A stretch of DNA of 64,000 bases from Gracilaria gracilis (lineage: Eukaryota; Rhodophyta; Florideophyceae; Gracilariales; Gracilariaceae), in contig JARGSG010000074.1 of NCBI GenBank assembly GCA_030374805.1, positions 293,758-357,757 of the forward strand, in the 5' to 3' direction. Below are positions 1 through 12,299 of the stretch, piece by piece. The notes beneath the pieces were generated by a model. It was not told where the DNA came from, did not search any database, and saw nothing but the letters and a program-made list of their open reading frames with translations. The position numbers were made by a program, and so were the translations under genes. Within the stretch, counting starts at the first letter, position 1; every line of letters starts with the position of its first letter.

Positions 1-1500
1 CTCTTTCCCGGCGGTAGAGAAGGGATCAAAGCTGCTTTTTAGTCTCATCTTTTACCGTCTTAGTGTTTCAGCTTCTACGGTCCTTGCCAAGGCGTGCACT
101 TGTCATTTCTAAGGGTCTGCGTATGTCATGAGATTCGAGTCTTTCAGACTCGAATCTCGAGTTGGTACCGTTGATAAAAAGCCTATCAAAACCGGTGTCC
201 GATTCTGTAGCCTCCGGGTCGAAAGAGCCATTATCTCAAAGAGTGGCGGACACCCAAATGGCCAACATCAGCCACCCAATCTTCCGCCTCTCGAACGCAC
301 CCTGGCGCAAGGTGCGCCAGTTTTTGTTGGTGCATTTCGCTTGGGCCTCGCGGGCTCCCCTGCGCAGCAATATACGATCAACACTATAAATTCGAGCGTT
401 CCTCCACATACTCTGTGCAGCCTAAAACTCTTGGCAGCATACTGCTCATCCCAAAGCATTTGCCTTCTTATAGCGCTGCGATAGAAACTTCTTGTAACCC
501 AGATGCTGGGCATGAACTCTGAAGAGGAAATGGAAGTCGAAGACGCTGAAGAACACAAATCCCCGTCATCATTTGATGAAATCGTTCCCCGCACAACGAA
601 AAACGATCTTGACACCCTGGAAAAGGTAACGTTTCACACTTCGTGGCTTTTTACTGTCAAAAACGAGATAAACTCTGTTCGGAAATGCGTTCTTTTTCAA
701 ATTAAAAAAGAACTAACAACCATTTTTAACACCATGCGTCGTCCTACTACTGGCTCAAAAAAGGTCCTCCGAGGGCGCGTAATGCTTCATCTTCACATGA
801 AATTTGTGCAAAACATTCTCTCATACTCGCTGTTGTCTATTATAAACCACGGAAGTTTAACAGCACATCTTGTTTTGAGAAAAGGTCTTCCAATAACTGT
901 GGCACCCAAGCCATCTCTTTTTCTCGAGATTGTCCAGTAAGACGCAGCGCAAGCTCTCTAAAAAATAAATCTGTCTCTAAAAAAAGCATGTCGTACACAA
1001 AGAAAGAGAAAACCACTGTTGCCATAGATTTTAAAACTGATTGCCTATCCAAAAGTTCAAAGAAAAATTTTGACTCCCAAGTTCAGCGAGAATAAATTTT
1101 CGTGTCTACTTGTGCTTGTTCGTGATGTCGACGAGACAAAGCGTAATATTCACGGTCTCTAAACGCTACTCACACGCGCGCTACAGGATTCATGCTTGCG
1201 TCATGGGGACTTGTAGAACCGAATTGCATCCCGATTTAACGACAAGACTTTCGCACCAATTAAGGACTTCCCGCACCCAGTGTCGAATGTCATACTCTCA
1301 TTCCCTCCTCTTTAAGAGCGAAGCGAAGAAAAGCTCTTCTTTGTCTGGCGCAAAAATAAAGCCTGTTGGACGAGAACATTTGCCAACTCTGAGGTTTTCG
1401 AGAACAATGGAGAGCTACCGTTTATAGACCTCTGCAATAAAAAAAAACCAAATTCTTATCCGCAGTTGAAAGGAGAACGTTTTTCACGTACTGTAGGTTT
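1..1500. other. Gene-free decayed sequence
   Basis: I see no gene I can support here. The longest open frames are about 105-145 codons, overlap one another on both strands and resemble no family I know. One at 503-940 (+) starts with an acidic stretch rich in Glu and Asp. From about 1320 a plus frame rich in Lys and Ser runs towards the broken ORF at 1501. The stretch may be the decayed 5' part of that unit, but nothing shows it. Confidence 0.4.
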
Positions 1501-2073
1501 TGTTTTGATCATGAGGATGTTTACCACATCTTGGGACAGTTTTTGCCCCGTCATCTACCTCGTAACGCTCGTGGCAGTCTAGCAGTGAACAAGGATCTGC
1601 GTTTCATAAAGGGCAAGAGGCGAAGGACATCTAGTAATGAGGAGCAATCAATGTGCTCAAAGCGTACGAAATCCACGCGAAGCGGTAGTGCCATGATGTT
1701 CCAGGAAGCTCTTACAGGGTTAAATTCGTCGATAGACAAGTTCGCAGGAAGCTATAAGGAAAAGGTTCAGTTAGAAAAGGATGAATATGAGAAAAGATAG
1801 AAGAGCAAGGCAGAAATTCATTCCTCCCTTCAAGGTTCAAGCGCAGCTGGGCCTTTGCAAACAAGCATTCAACGCAAGACCTCTTTAATGGAGGTTATCC
1901 ACTCTTTAAACGAAGCGCACGACAAATATCTGGACGCTGTAGACAGGTCTTTAGACCCTTCCTATGTAGCTTGCTCATCGAAACACGCTTATGAGAGCAT
2001 CATGTCATTCTCGTCCACGATGCAGAGTGAGATAAAGAGATCAGCTGGAGCGGAAGGTGGCCAGAAGTTGTAG
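1501..2073 (+). pseudogene. Broken ORF, basic helical protein, unknown family
   Basis: One reading frame runs through this stretch and is interrupted only by a TAG at 1798-1800. The frame continues without a shift on both sides. The first half has a lysine/arginine-rich patch (about 1605-1670) that could be a nuclear localisation signal. The rest is predicted by eye to be helical and charged, with many Lys and Glu residues. I do not recognise the family. The single stop in an otherwise open frame suggests a fairly young relic. A role as a transposon accessory protein is possible because a Harbinger relic lies nearby, but this is a guess. Confidence 0.35.
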
Positions 2074-2194
2074 CCTGTAACTAGAGACAATGATTGTGTA
2101 AAACCTCTTAAGATTCTTCAAACATTGTTACCATTATCTTCTCCTCCTGAGTCAAAGCCTGCAGCTTCCCCATACTGAACCGCATAAGAGCTCA

Positions 2195-3480
2195 TCAGAC
2201 AGAGTCATCCCTGCTACGCCCATGATACCCACCGCGACCCCTGCCACGTCCGCGGCCACGACCACGACCACAACCACGTCTCGGATAGTCGGGTATTACA
2301 TTCACAAGCTGCCCGTCTATACCCATCATCACGGCTGATTGCTTCGGGATTGAAGGAATTTCGGACAACATAGCGACTTGAAGAGCCAATTTCAGAAACT
2401 GGTTTTATCATTTCTTCCTGATATATGCCGAGAACTTCAGCTTTTGCGTAATAGAAACATAAGTAGGCACGATGACCACTCACTTTGACGTACAATGAAG
2501 TCTTCTTCACGGCACTTTCAACGGCCCCCTGCATGGCAACCATCACATCTTTCGGGAGCTCCAGAATTTCCTGGATTGGGAGACCAGTGCTTGGGTCTTG
2601 AAGTAGTCCTTCTCAAAAGCTGCGAGTAGCACTACTGGACTTCCTCCATTTTCTGCACGAGACGTCCTCGCGATTCGCTGTATGTATTGCGAGCAACCGG
2701 CCGGCAGGCCAACCCGAATTACGCTTGACGCATGTGCAAATCAAAGATTTGGTGTAGCCTTGTCCGATGTGAAGAGAATGACGTTCTGTTGATCCCGGAA
2801 CACAGAACAGACGTTTTCGCGTTCTGCAGGAGACAGCTGTAAATGCAGAACAAACACCACGCGACACATTGCTTCGAACTTACCAGCGTAGAAAGATGTT
2901 TGTTGTCCTATTGTGAAGAAGACCACAATCTTGTAGTCTGGGAGTTTCATACATTGCACAAGCAGAACACCAAGTGCCGCTGATTGATCTTGAAGCCTTG
3001 TAACAAGCAATGAATGGGCAACTTTCTGGATGCCAAGCTCGCTAAAGCCTTCGACCAGGTCTTACTTCGGCCGGAGAGCAAGGGCAGCAAGAGTTTCAGA
3101 GTCGCGACTGCGGTTAGAGGCGATGATCATGGTCTGGCGTTGTTAAGGCGGCGTTAAGTGCCGCAGTATCTTCTTGATATCCTTTGCAATTGGTGATTTT
3201 ATTAACCGTTTGGCTTCATCCAGTACTAGCACCTTGATCTGTCTCAGCGCCTCTTTAAAGCCAGATGATTCATTACTAAGATGATCGAGCAGGCGACTAG
3301 GTGTACCAACGATTACTGTCGGGCTGATGTCCTTCTCCATAAATTTCAGATCAGTTTTCACGTTAGTTCCCTCTGACGCCATGCGACCCAATACTGCTCT
3401 CGTCTTCGAGGATTGTGTTCGAAAGATGAACACTTTGGCGGGTGGTTGAACAAGTTGGCGAACTCAAGTACTTTACCCCA
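2195..3480 (-). pseudogene. DEAD-box RNA helicase relic
   Basis: Read on the minus strand, pieces of a DEAD-box ATP-dependent RNA helicase appear in order across several frames. They are the TPSRLLDHL motif, a motif II reading LDEAKRL where DEAD is expected (about 3200-3230), and the second RecA domain with PDYKIVVFF and a stretch like FRDQQNVILFTSD. A degenerate motif VI region (QYIQRIARTSR, near 2680-2700) follows. The C-terminal tail is a run of Arg-Gly repeats (about 2220-2290), common in this family. Frameshifts and stops separate the pieces, and motif I and the N-terminus are not recognisable. It abuts a Harbinger relic at about 3.5-3.65 kb, so the two decayed side by side or the helicase piece was carried by the element. 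The family resembles the Mss116/organellar helicases. Family confidence is good; it is not functional. Confidence 0.75.
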
Positions 3481-3639
3481 GCCTCATTTGGCTTCTTGTA
3501 TCATAGGCGGTATCATGGATTCGACTCCAAGATCCGAAGAGGGGCGTAAAAGCCTTTTCTCTTTAGCAACACCTAGCAGCAAGTTGCGAATAAAGTTTTT
3601 GGCCAAGCTCAAATGGTTCGGATAGTACGAGCCAGCTGC

Positions 3640-5252
3640 GGCCTTCACTCGTGAATGCCACAGCACAGAACCCTTCCTGATTTCCTCAAGCTCTGTTTCG
3701 TCATAGAAATACTCCGGTACACCCTCACTGTTGATACAAAAATTGTGTAGTATCCTTCCCGCAGCAATAATTGGCACGCAATCGTCAACATGGTAGTTCA
3801 ACTCACCATTATAAAAGACCCTCCACCTTCGCTTCAAAATGTGAAAACGCCTGCTCGACGTGCATGCGCATCGACGGAAGGAAAAAATTGTTACCACTTT
3901 CGAAACAAGAAAGGTTCTTCCCCGGAAACGGGACACCCTACAAGAAATTTTTTCATTTTTGTGAGTGCAAGTGGAGCGCATCTTTTGCAGAGTTCAGCAT
4001 CCACCTGCACTCAATGTATACGCCGTTCGCGCTCCAAATGGACACCCTTGTCAGGGCAGATTAATTATTTTAATAGTTTATTTCATTATTGTGAATGCGC
4101 GTGGAGTGCATTTGGACATTGCGGGGGGCAGACTACGAACAATGTGGGCGCAGAAGGAGTGCAGTGTGTATCGTTTGCACTCCATATGCCTTCAATCTGC
4201 TTAGCAAGCGTTCTCCAATTGGACACCATGAAATTTAGCTGCAAACGCAGACTGCGCGCACTCAATATGAAGTCCGTTTGGCATCCATGTATCCTCCACA
4301 GATGCCATCCACCCTCAAATTGCACTCCCCTTTCTCCAAAAATTTCTTATAGGGACACCAAAGAACTAGACCCAAGGTAAGCATTGTCGCTGACAATAAA
4401 GTACCCCGACAGAAGCTTTCCAGCGTCCAAAAGTCTCGCATGAGGAGTTACTTTGAACGCCAACGAATCGTTCGTTGATCCAACAGCCAACGCGGAGAAG
4501 TCCAGAAAACGGTACTTAAAGTCTACTAACGCCTGCACCGGGATAGAGAAAAAGCACTTTCTGCAGAAAAAGCTTGTCGGGTTCTCATAGGATCTTGGTT
4601 TGTGTATGAGCATACATATTCCATCTAAAGCGCCTATGCAAGCAGAAAAAGGCTTAGAAAACTTAAGTGACGTTTTAAACCCCATACTTAGTTCTTCCAG
4701 CTCTTCCAAATTTTGCGGTATCCCCGGTAGAGTCATTGTCTCGGTTTCGGCGGCTATGAATGACTTGAAACGTTTATGAACGCTAGACTAACTAACCTTA
4801 TATGCCAGCATATCTTCATGAACGCTTGCGCCGGCCATGACTGTCAAACCGATCGCCACTTGAACTATTGCTTGAATAGACCGTGTGTCTAGTGGTGAAC
4901 GTTCGGTTCTGTGAGAGCTCCGTAGTAGTGCATGGCATAGCGTATTGAATGTTTTTCGAGACATTTTGTAGTCACCATAGAAATCGGCATCCGAGTAGAC
5001 GTGCGTGAGGCTTTCAAATGTTTGCTTGATTGCTGGATACTGCGTTTGTGCGTGCGGTCGATTTTGTAGATGGTGCCTGTATGTAAGCAGCACAATATAA
5101 AATACTACATGATGAAGCAGCTGGGCGAGAGTTTCCTCTTCTTCGGTAGATGAGATTCGCGATCCGGTCGTCATGTTTGTTGTGTTGTCGGTGAGGCCCG
5201 CTTGTAGAATAGTAGATCTACTAGCATCAAATTGATGCGAGTAGATCTCCAA
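3640..5252 (-). pseudogene. Harbinger/PIF transposase relic (DDE_Tnp_4)
   Basis: On the minus strand this is a Harbinger-type transposase broken by frameshifts and by a MITE at 3938-4351. The N-terminal part (4788-5252) has the helical region seen before the catalytic core. The core (4347-4736) has the first catalytic Asp in IGALDGI and the second in IVSDNAY. Beyond the MITE the third acidic residue lies in HVEQAF, in a shifted frame near 3855-3870, followed by the C-terminal helix motif ending ILHNFCI. It is closest in the window to the transposase at 50364-51656. I could not find this element's own terminal inverted repeats. It cannot be active. Confidence 0.8.
3938..4351. mobile_element. 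414-bp MITE with 8-bp target duplication
   Basis: The stretch is flanked by the direct repeat GGGACACC (3930-3937 and 4352-4359). Its ends are inverted repeats: CTACAAGAAATTTTT on the left, and TATAAGAAATTTTT on the right read on the other strand. It has no coding capacity and holds several short diverged copies of a GTGGAGTGCATTTGGACA-like block in both orientations. It sits inside the Harbinger transposase relic, so it arrived later. An 8-bp duplication is the hallmark of the hAT superfamily, so a hAT-driven MITE is the likeliest assignment. Confidence 0.75.
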
Positions 5253-5259
5253 TGTTTGG

Positions 5260-7900
5260 CAATGCCAAATCGGGAGGCCCTCGGGGCGGTGAGATAGAAT
5301 GACACTGTCAATTTAAACCCATTGCTGACAGTGTAGTTATGTTTGGGTTTTCGTGAAAGTTTCTGGGGTGAAATGGTTTGTAGTATCGCCCGGTAACCAG
5401 ACTTGGGTATTACAGGTAGAGCGAAAGTAATCTGAGGCAGAAGGTTACATATAAGCGTAACGGACAGAATCCGAGAATTCATTGCCTCCCGATTTGTGTC
5501 GTACGGAGACCCTAATTTTGTTTCCCCTTCGTAGCCCCATATAGTACATGTATTATTATCTTATTTTGTTTTGCCTTAACTTTTCATGCCTTTTTCGCTG
5601 TATCCCACCTCTCTTGGCTTCTCTTGGCCTCGCTGGGCCTCTGCTTTTCTGTTTTACTCCATATGGAACGCCATATTCTACAAAACCTGCAAAGGTATAT
5701 CTTCTATATTGATTTCGGTACTTTCACAGCTTTCATCATCTTATATAACGAGTTCAAACCCGACAAAGCAGACAAAAATGTAGTTGGTTTTCGGTATTTT
5801 TCAGAATTTTTAGAAGCCCGATGGGACACCAAATTTGAAGATTGCTTTAAACTTTTTTCTATCCCCGATACACTCCGATAAGGTTAAAATCATCACCTTT
5901 TATTTGGGTGAGAGGAGAGCATGGATGGAATGACTGGATCGCTGACTGCATTCATAGCAATTGAAGGGACGCCAATGTAATTTTTAATGAGCTAAGGGCA
6001 AAAAACGATGACGTTTACAACCGCTGCACATCTGAGCACCTACTCTCTCTCGATCGACAGCGTCGTCGTTCCTGCCGAGCAAGTTTGAACAATCTTGTAT
6101 CTTTACAGTCATTGTTTCAACCGTCCGACCCGCTCCATGTGCGCTCTTCTATCCGTCAATTATGAATATCTTGGTGAACAATCTTCACCCAACTACCAAC
6201 ACTCTTGGTACATTGTTGAGGAGTCTGCCAGCAACTCTCAACAAACCTATTCAAACTCTAGTTTCAATGCTTTAGCCTATGGAAAGTGGAGGAATCGTAG
6301 AAAGGCTTTTGAACGTTTGTATGTGGTACGTGTTAATTTTGACTTCAGTTTAGTCGACAAAACAGAAAACATGTGCCATGTATTGACATCAATGACTTCT
6401 TCAGAAGTCCAAGAGTGCAATGCAGTGGGAGCTTGGACTTTTAGCCAGTCAGAAAAGATACTGCCAGTCAAATCTCTTGTAGTCTCGCCCGCCGAATCGA
6501 TCTGGCTTGGCAGCAAATTTGCCCTGGCGATGTTGTCCTGCCACTTGCGCTTTCTCTCGCGCCTAAAAGCTGCCATACTCTTCCACTGTCTCCAGTCCAA
6601 CTCCGCCCTTGCGGGATTTTTCGGAGCGCTCTGTCGCGCAGAGCTTCAAAAGAGAAGGAGCTCGAGCATACGTTATTGACTTTGCCAGGCTTAGACTGGC
6701 ATAAGCAAAACAAGAAAAACTTCAGAACACAGCATCACCTTGCCAACAGAGCGCTTACCTCCAAACGAAAAGCAATGGACACCCAACACCTTTAAAAATC
6801 TGAAAGCAGCCGCCCTAACTCAATGTCTTCCAACATTCTCTGTTGCACGGTCTACGAGAGACCGCTTGAACTATTGGACTTCATAAATCCGCAGTCGTCA
6901 GCACTTTTGCAGGGTTAATACACCGCATCGTTGTGGAACTTGTTCTGCTGCCAGCAACTTCCCAAAGCCGCGCTCGTTACTGGTCGATCGTAGTACATGA
7001 TCCAAAACAACGAGTGGTGGCGGTAGCACAAATGTCATCTTTTGGCCAGTTCGTTGTACTGAATACCAAACGTGGCATCGGCAACATTTTTACATGAATT
7101 TATATTGATGTGGCACATTGAATTCGAATTAATAGTGCGTACAGTTATGCGAACTTCCATTAATTGACATGCAGAGTCAATCCCCGGATCTGAAGGAGGA
7201 GGTTGGATTGGGGTAACATGGTGCTGCTGCAGAACGTCATTTGGGATTCTTTTACAACAGCATCATTCTTCTCTATCGTGTGTAGTCGCGCAAGGTCTCG
7301 CTGACATCATCATAGAATGGGAATTGAACGATCACTGCTTGGGAGTGTCTGTAACAGTGTCAGCCGGTTTAGCTGAAGAAGTACGAGTCACATGGCCGGG
7401 AGCAAATCATTGGCGCGCGATTGATTTAGAAGCTCACGGATGGGAATGCAGATATGGGTGGTGGGAGGAACTAACATCGTCATTCAATTGCGACTATTAT
7501 GACGTCGTTGTCATGTGGTAGGCAGAAATGCAAGATGATCGGGTGGTTTAGTGCTCTGTTTCGCAAAGAAAAACTGCGGGAATTTGGAGGCGACTAGTTC
7601 TCAGCGGACGTGAAGTAAACGACTACTCTACATAAGAGAAAACTCAAACTGTGATGCGGGGGGAATGATCGCATCTCGATTACTGGTACTTGGGAGTTCA
7701 TTCGTTTTAAAGGATATCTCTCTCAAGAGTCAACCTCAAACAGCGTTGGGCGATTCCAGAAATTGTTGAATTGACGAACAATATTAGCTCTGTAAGCATC
7801 CCAACATCTTGTATCTCCTAGGTATTCATTGCTTCATCGAGCAGGTTTCCGGCGAAGGCCTAGCTATTGGTAAATAATAGTGTCATGTGATCTCTCCATA
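5260..7900. other. Long stretch without a supportable gene
   Basis: Several open frames of 60-194 codons occur, the longest at 6095-6679 (+, 194 codons). None matches a family I can recognise, and the frames compete on both strands. A short plus frame at 7324-7521 is rich in Trp and Asp and looks protein-like, but has no recognisable motif. The region is AT-rich compared with the host gene island at 36-40 kb. I see no clear repeats. Confidence 0.35.
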
Positions 7901-7924
7901 GGGACGTTTTCAACTCGTGTACTA

Positions 7925-9300
7925 TGTTCGAGACTTGATCAGAATTGCTGTGAAGTTATAGAGAGAAGTATACAAACGATCTGTCAAGTCCACTTCTTTT
8001 TGCGGTTATGAGATGCTCAGGCGTCCGAAAGCTCTCTCTACCTGAGCCGCGGAGGCTAAGCGTGCCAAGACGCTCTTGCAACAGTGCTGGGAAGGGTGTA
8101 CTGGCGCTACCTCCGTTTCCACCAAGCTATCAAGTCATGACCGCGTAGGTTTGATGTACCCGGTGACGCCGTTTCTATATAAGAATCCATCTCATTCTTG
8201 ACGTCCATTTCTAATGTTGATTCCTCCTCAAAGCCATGGCTGGAGCTCTCGAAGTCCGTAAAACTCCACATTTCTCTAGCTCGTTCGTGGGATACGGGAG
8301 GAAGTGTGGCTGCACTGGACGCGGCTGGGGTGAGGGATTGCGCAGAGTCGGGATGTTTAATGGCCTCTTTCATGCAGAGTTCGAAAACGAAGTCGTGCAC
8401 ATCTTTGCGACGGATGTGTGCAGCATCAGAGTTCATGATAAAAGTGAGACACCGAAGTTTGCGGTGCACTGGACGGAGAAATGTTTGCGTTTCGAGAAGG
8501 TACGAACGTGGCGTACCATTATAGCCGTGAAAGAAGCACCTCATCACAGCGTCCCGGAGCAGCTTTATTTTATACTTCGTGACCCCACACAATTGATCTG
8601 GAAACGTGCTGCCTGTTTGTTCCTTTATTTGCAAATACGATGGCTCCGAAGGGTCGAAGATGCGCAGTGGTTTGCTGTCATCGAGGAGTATAGTCTTGAG
8701 GTAACACAATCGCAAAAATGATTGAACAGGCGCAAAACACTGAGAGCTTTGTGCCTGCCGTATACATTCGGCCACTGGCAACATCCATGAGAAGAGCTCC
8801 ATTACCACTGGCAACATTCACGAGAAAAGCTTCATTGTTGCTATGTACATTTACAGTATGGTTTTCTTGACTGTTTCGGAATGAACTGAAATGGGAAACT
8901 CATCCAGATGATCGACCATAGAAACAAACCTCCGAAATTCTTTGCACTCTACGAAGGAAAACGGTAGTGGCATTCGTATAATAAGTTTAACCAAATTCAA
9001 GAGGTGATAACGACACGGTGTGAATCGTAGAAATAGTTGCTTCTCTTCTGAGACTTTAGATTTGAAAATTGTTTTTCCCTTAATGACAGCTTGGGTACTA
9101 TTGGATATAAGCTTATGCTTGTTTCGCAAGTGGTCGGTGATATTTGAAAAGCTTTGACAAGACGTCTGGAGCTTCTGCACTTTCGAACAAGACATGCGCA
9201 TTTCTGGTTTCTCGTCAAAGTATGCTGTATTACAACTCCACAATCATACATAGATGAGCTTCTCGATATTTGTGATGGAAATGGGACAAATGGTTTGCTG
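7925..9300 (-). pseudogene. hAT transposase relic
   Basis: Read on the minus strand, the N-terminal end (about 8851-9290) has a BED-type zinc-finger-like stretch with the ITDHLRNKHK motif, then the LPFSFVE motif typical of hAT proteins. The middle of the catalytic domain is missing or unrecognisable. The C-terminal part (8107-8817) ends with DLIAWWKRR, the usual entry to the hAT dimerisation region. That region continues after a stop in another frame at 7925-8100 as LARLASAAQVERAFGRL, the family signature. So the gene is internally deleted, frameshifted and dead. Related elements could have mobilised the MITE at 3938-4351. Confidence 0.75.
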
Positions 9301-9753
9301 CTTGGAGGATTATACAGAGCAAGGTTGCTTCTAGAAATCATGCTACCTAGCAGTTTAAAGCAAAGTTCACTTTGATGTCATATTATACTAACCGGCGTTA
9401 ATGAAATCTTTCAAACGATTTGTTTAACACCTTCTCCCTCCTTCGTAACATATGCCAATAGTTATTGAATAGCGCTGAATTTGTTCTCCAAATTGATTCC
9501 AAATTTCTCAACCATTTCAGAGAACATCAAGAAAGATTAGGAAAGCAATTACAATATTTTGTAAAAGTAAGTTCAACCATCATGTAATCAAATACATATT
9601 CAGATTCTCTGAACCTATAACTGTTTAACAAAGAACTTTTACAGCAAAACGCTTCAGAGACGTACGAAAGAGAGAGAAAAGTATGAACTTTTTAGACACA
9701 TCACAAGGCAATCAATGAGTGTAGAAGTATGTCCCAGGAATCCTATGGAAAAA

Positions 9754-10673
9754 TTACTCATCTACTACTTCGAATTCCTTCAAATTCCTTCCAAGGCCTG
9801 CGTAAGAATCAATGAAGGCCTTGAATCGAACATAGAACATTTCCGCACCGTTTTCCCAAACCAAATTGGAACTTTCAAACCCAGGGTCAACAGCAAATGG
9901 AAGATTCAACATAAATTTTGGAAAAACATCTTCATGAGTGTGGGAACGTAGGGTTTTCAATGATTGTTCAAATCTTAGAAGCTCAAAGTGAAACGTGCTG
10001 TACTGCCCGGCCAAATTAGATTTTAACCACTTAGAATGAAGCAGCTTCACATCTGTCATTGGTTCTGGCCATCGAAGATTCAGCTGTGGAACATTACTTT
10101 CTAGAACAACTTGAAGGTGTATGTCCTCATGTGTAACACCAGATGGTAGAGGTATTGCCACAGTGCAGCGTCGGGGTGTCGTATGGGGCTCAACCCATGA
10201 TGAAATCAGATACATGGGCTGAAGAACCCTCTGTCCACAAAGAGTCGCCGCGGCCTCTTCAGTGGACTTCTCTGATATCTCTAGAGTCTCAGATGAGCTA
10301 CTTTTGTCATCCAAAAGAAGCCTAGATTTCCCTGCTGGAGAAGATTAAACTGGTGTTGATCTTCTGTTCCAATTAGATAAATCTTCTACATTTTTCACAG
10401 TTAGTACACAACTTGAAAAGAAAATTAATGTATAATCCGCGTACCCTCTTCACCCAATTTCATTTCCTTTACTATTTCGTTGTAACGCTTTCAAAATGTA
10501 GGCAAGCGGTACTTTCGGAAAATGCTTTCCGAACTCCAGACGCTGGCGGCGTCCTCAGATCCCGTCAACTCGCCACTTCTCAATTTTTGGGTTAGCAATT
10601 GAATAGCTTTAGAACACCTCGTAAGTCGAGGTAGCTTCTTCGTGGACTTAGACACAGGTGAAGAGTGTGGCAT
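9754..10673 (-). pseudogene. Hypothetical gene, probably two exons and broken
   Basis: The main open frame (9754-10350, minus) encodes about 190 residues that look like a beta-rich domain, with a Ser/Glu-rich N-terminus. A second minus frame at 10491-10673 encodes a short helical segment with KAIQLLTQKL and FRKYRLPTF motifs. This second frame reads through one TGA (about 10490) towards a possible donor near 10444. Between the two lies TACTAAC (minus, about 10398-10404), the classic branch-point sequence, followed by pyrimidine-rich acceptor candidates near 10350. I therefore read it as one intron-bearing gene with at least one stop. The family is not one I can name, and the TGA suggests it is no longer functional. 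Confidence 0.4.
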
Positions 10674-10679
10674 CTTGAG

Positions 10680-11770
10680 CTACAAATGATTGCGTTGACT
10701 GTCAGGGGTGAACTACAAACCTTGTTCATGTCTAGTTGGTCTTTTATACTGAGCGTGCTATACCTGTTACGTACATGAGATTTAAGGGAATGTTACCGAC
10801 ACGTCTGCTCTCTGCTTCAATGGGCATAATCACTAAGATAGCCTAAGGAGGTTCACAAACTATACAAAAACCCTAATAATGATCTCTTTCCTGTGTCGGA
10901 AACAATACGGAATGGTTGTAAGGGACATGCACCTATAAGCCTACAAGTTACATGACAATTTACAGAAACTCCTTACATACATTTTTGAGCTTCGGGACTC
11001 TAAGAAGTACAGGAACGACCCAAGTATCTCTTTGTTATGCAACATAACGAATATAGCGTTGCAGATCTATCTACTATGTACGAAGTTATTTTCCCCTTTT
11101 GTAGATCTTTTTCAGTGCTTATGAGTTTGTCGATGGGTATTTCTACAGATTGAATGCTGCTCGTTCAATACAAGAAGGTATGACCACTGAGCATGAAACT
11201 GGTCACCCTGACCACATTGCCCCGAGCGGTATATGTACCCCCTCAATGATATATACCACACATTCCGAACTTCCTACAACCTAAAATAATGTTCGTTATA
11301 TAAGGCTCATCTGTGATGTTGCTGCAAATACGGAATGCTGTTTTTGGGGTAAAGCTCGCTTCGATTGCTAGTTTCAATGTCTACATAAATTGTGACAAAG
11401 TCTCCAATAAAACAAACGTAGCGAATATGCCGAAAGTACCGATCACCTCACGGCTATAGTGCACATCGCACAGCACCAAGTTTATATGAGAAGTAACGCA
11501 AATTTATCTCTTGAAAATGGCGTCAGTGAACCCCGCTTACATTTCTTTCGGAACCAAATACGATTGTTCTGATTTGATCACATTCGTATCCTAGATGAAC
11601 AACGTTCTACATTGAATTTGGGTTATGTTCCTGTAATACATTGATTTTGGGCAGTAAACCTAAAGAATTTATATAAATTTCATACATTCAAGGTGTCCAA
11701 CTACACATATCTTGTTCCCTTGAAACAGGTCACAGAATAGTGAGCCGGGACACTATAGGTGAAGTTATAA
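10680..11770. other. Gene-free AT-rich stretch
   Basis: No open frame above 60 codons with protein-like composition occurs on either strand, and no repeat or RNA gene is apparent to me. Confidence 0.5.
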
Positions 11771-11774
11771 CCTA

Positions 11775-11925
11775 CAGCTCTCCGGACAGATGTCCGTGGT
11801 CCAGTGGCGCTCCATCAAGGCTCCGATGAAGTGCCACTCGAGTTCGGTCCGCTTTCCATGCGCCGTGAAAGAAAAAGTAAAAAAAATTAATTTCCACCTG
11901 GACAGCGGCCCCCTCGCGACTGACT
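11775..11925. repeat. Dispersed copy of a hairpin repeat unit
   Basis: This stretch has the same structure as the units of the array at 13018-13620. One arm runs through AGTGGCGCTCCATCA, a short loop follows, and the matching arm is GATGAAGTGCCACT. It is bordered by GGACAG-type ends and an AT-rich tail (AAAAATTAATTT). It is more diverged than the array copies. Confidence 0.6.
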
Positions 11926-12024
11926 CTTGTTTGTAATGTGACGCTGCGTGTACTTAAGCAGCTTCGCTCTCCTTCCAACTGCCTCGGTAAGCACAACGCT
12001 CTGTACCTCCCCGTTACGGGGTCC

Positions 12025-12100
12025 GGGGATCTTTTCTTCTCCTGTCACAACCAAGCGATCCTCTCGGTTGTGACAGAAGAAAAAAAGATCGCCGGAAACT
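12025..12100. repeat. Imperfect inverted repeat
   Basis: A left arm GATCTTTTCTTCTCCTGTCA and GTTGTGACAG with AAAGATC on the right can form a long imperfect stem around 12025-12100. Its loop lies near 12050-12062. Confidence 0.6.
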
Positions 12101-12299
12101 GTATAAGGGAGGTGCTCTTTCCGTCCTTTTTCTGTTGCGCAGACGTAGTGGCACACAAGGTACGTTCGACAATTTTGTTCGTTTTCTGTGAATCGCACTA
12201 ACTGGCGTACTCTTCTATTTTCCATGCTATTGCGTATTCAAGCCAGAGTCGCCGGACACAGTGTATGCCGCTTCTGCATCCTTGCTTTACCGAGAACAT

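Noticed and set aside
503..940. Acidic small gene
   Set aside because: No motif, no flanking signals and competing frames; not supportable as a gene.
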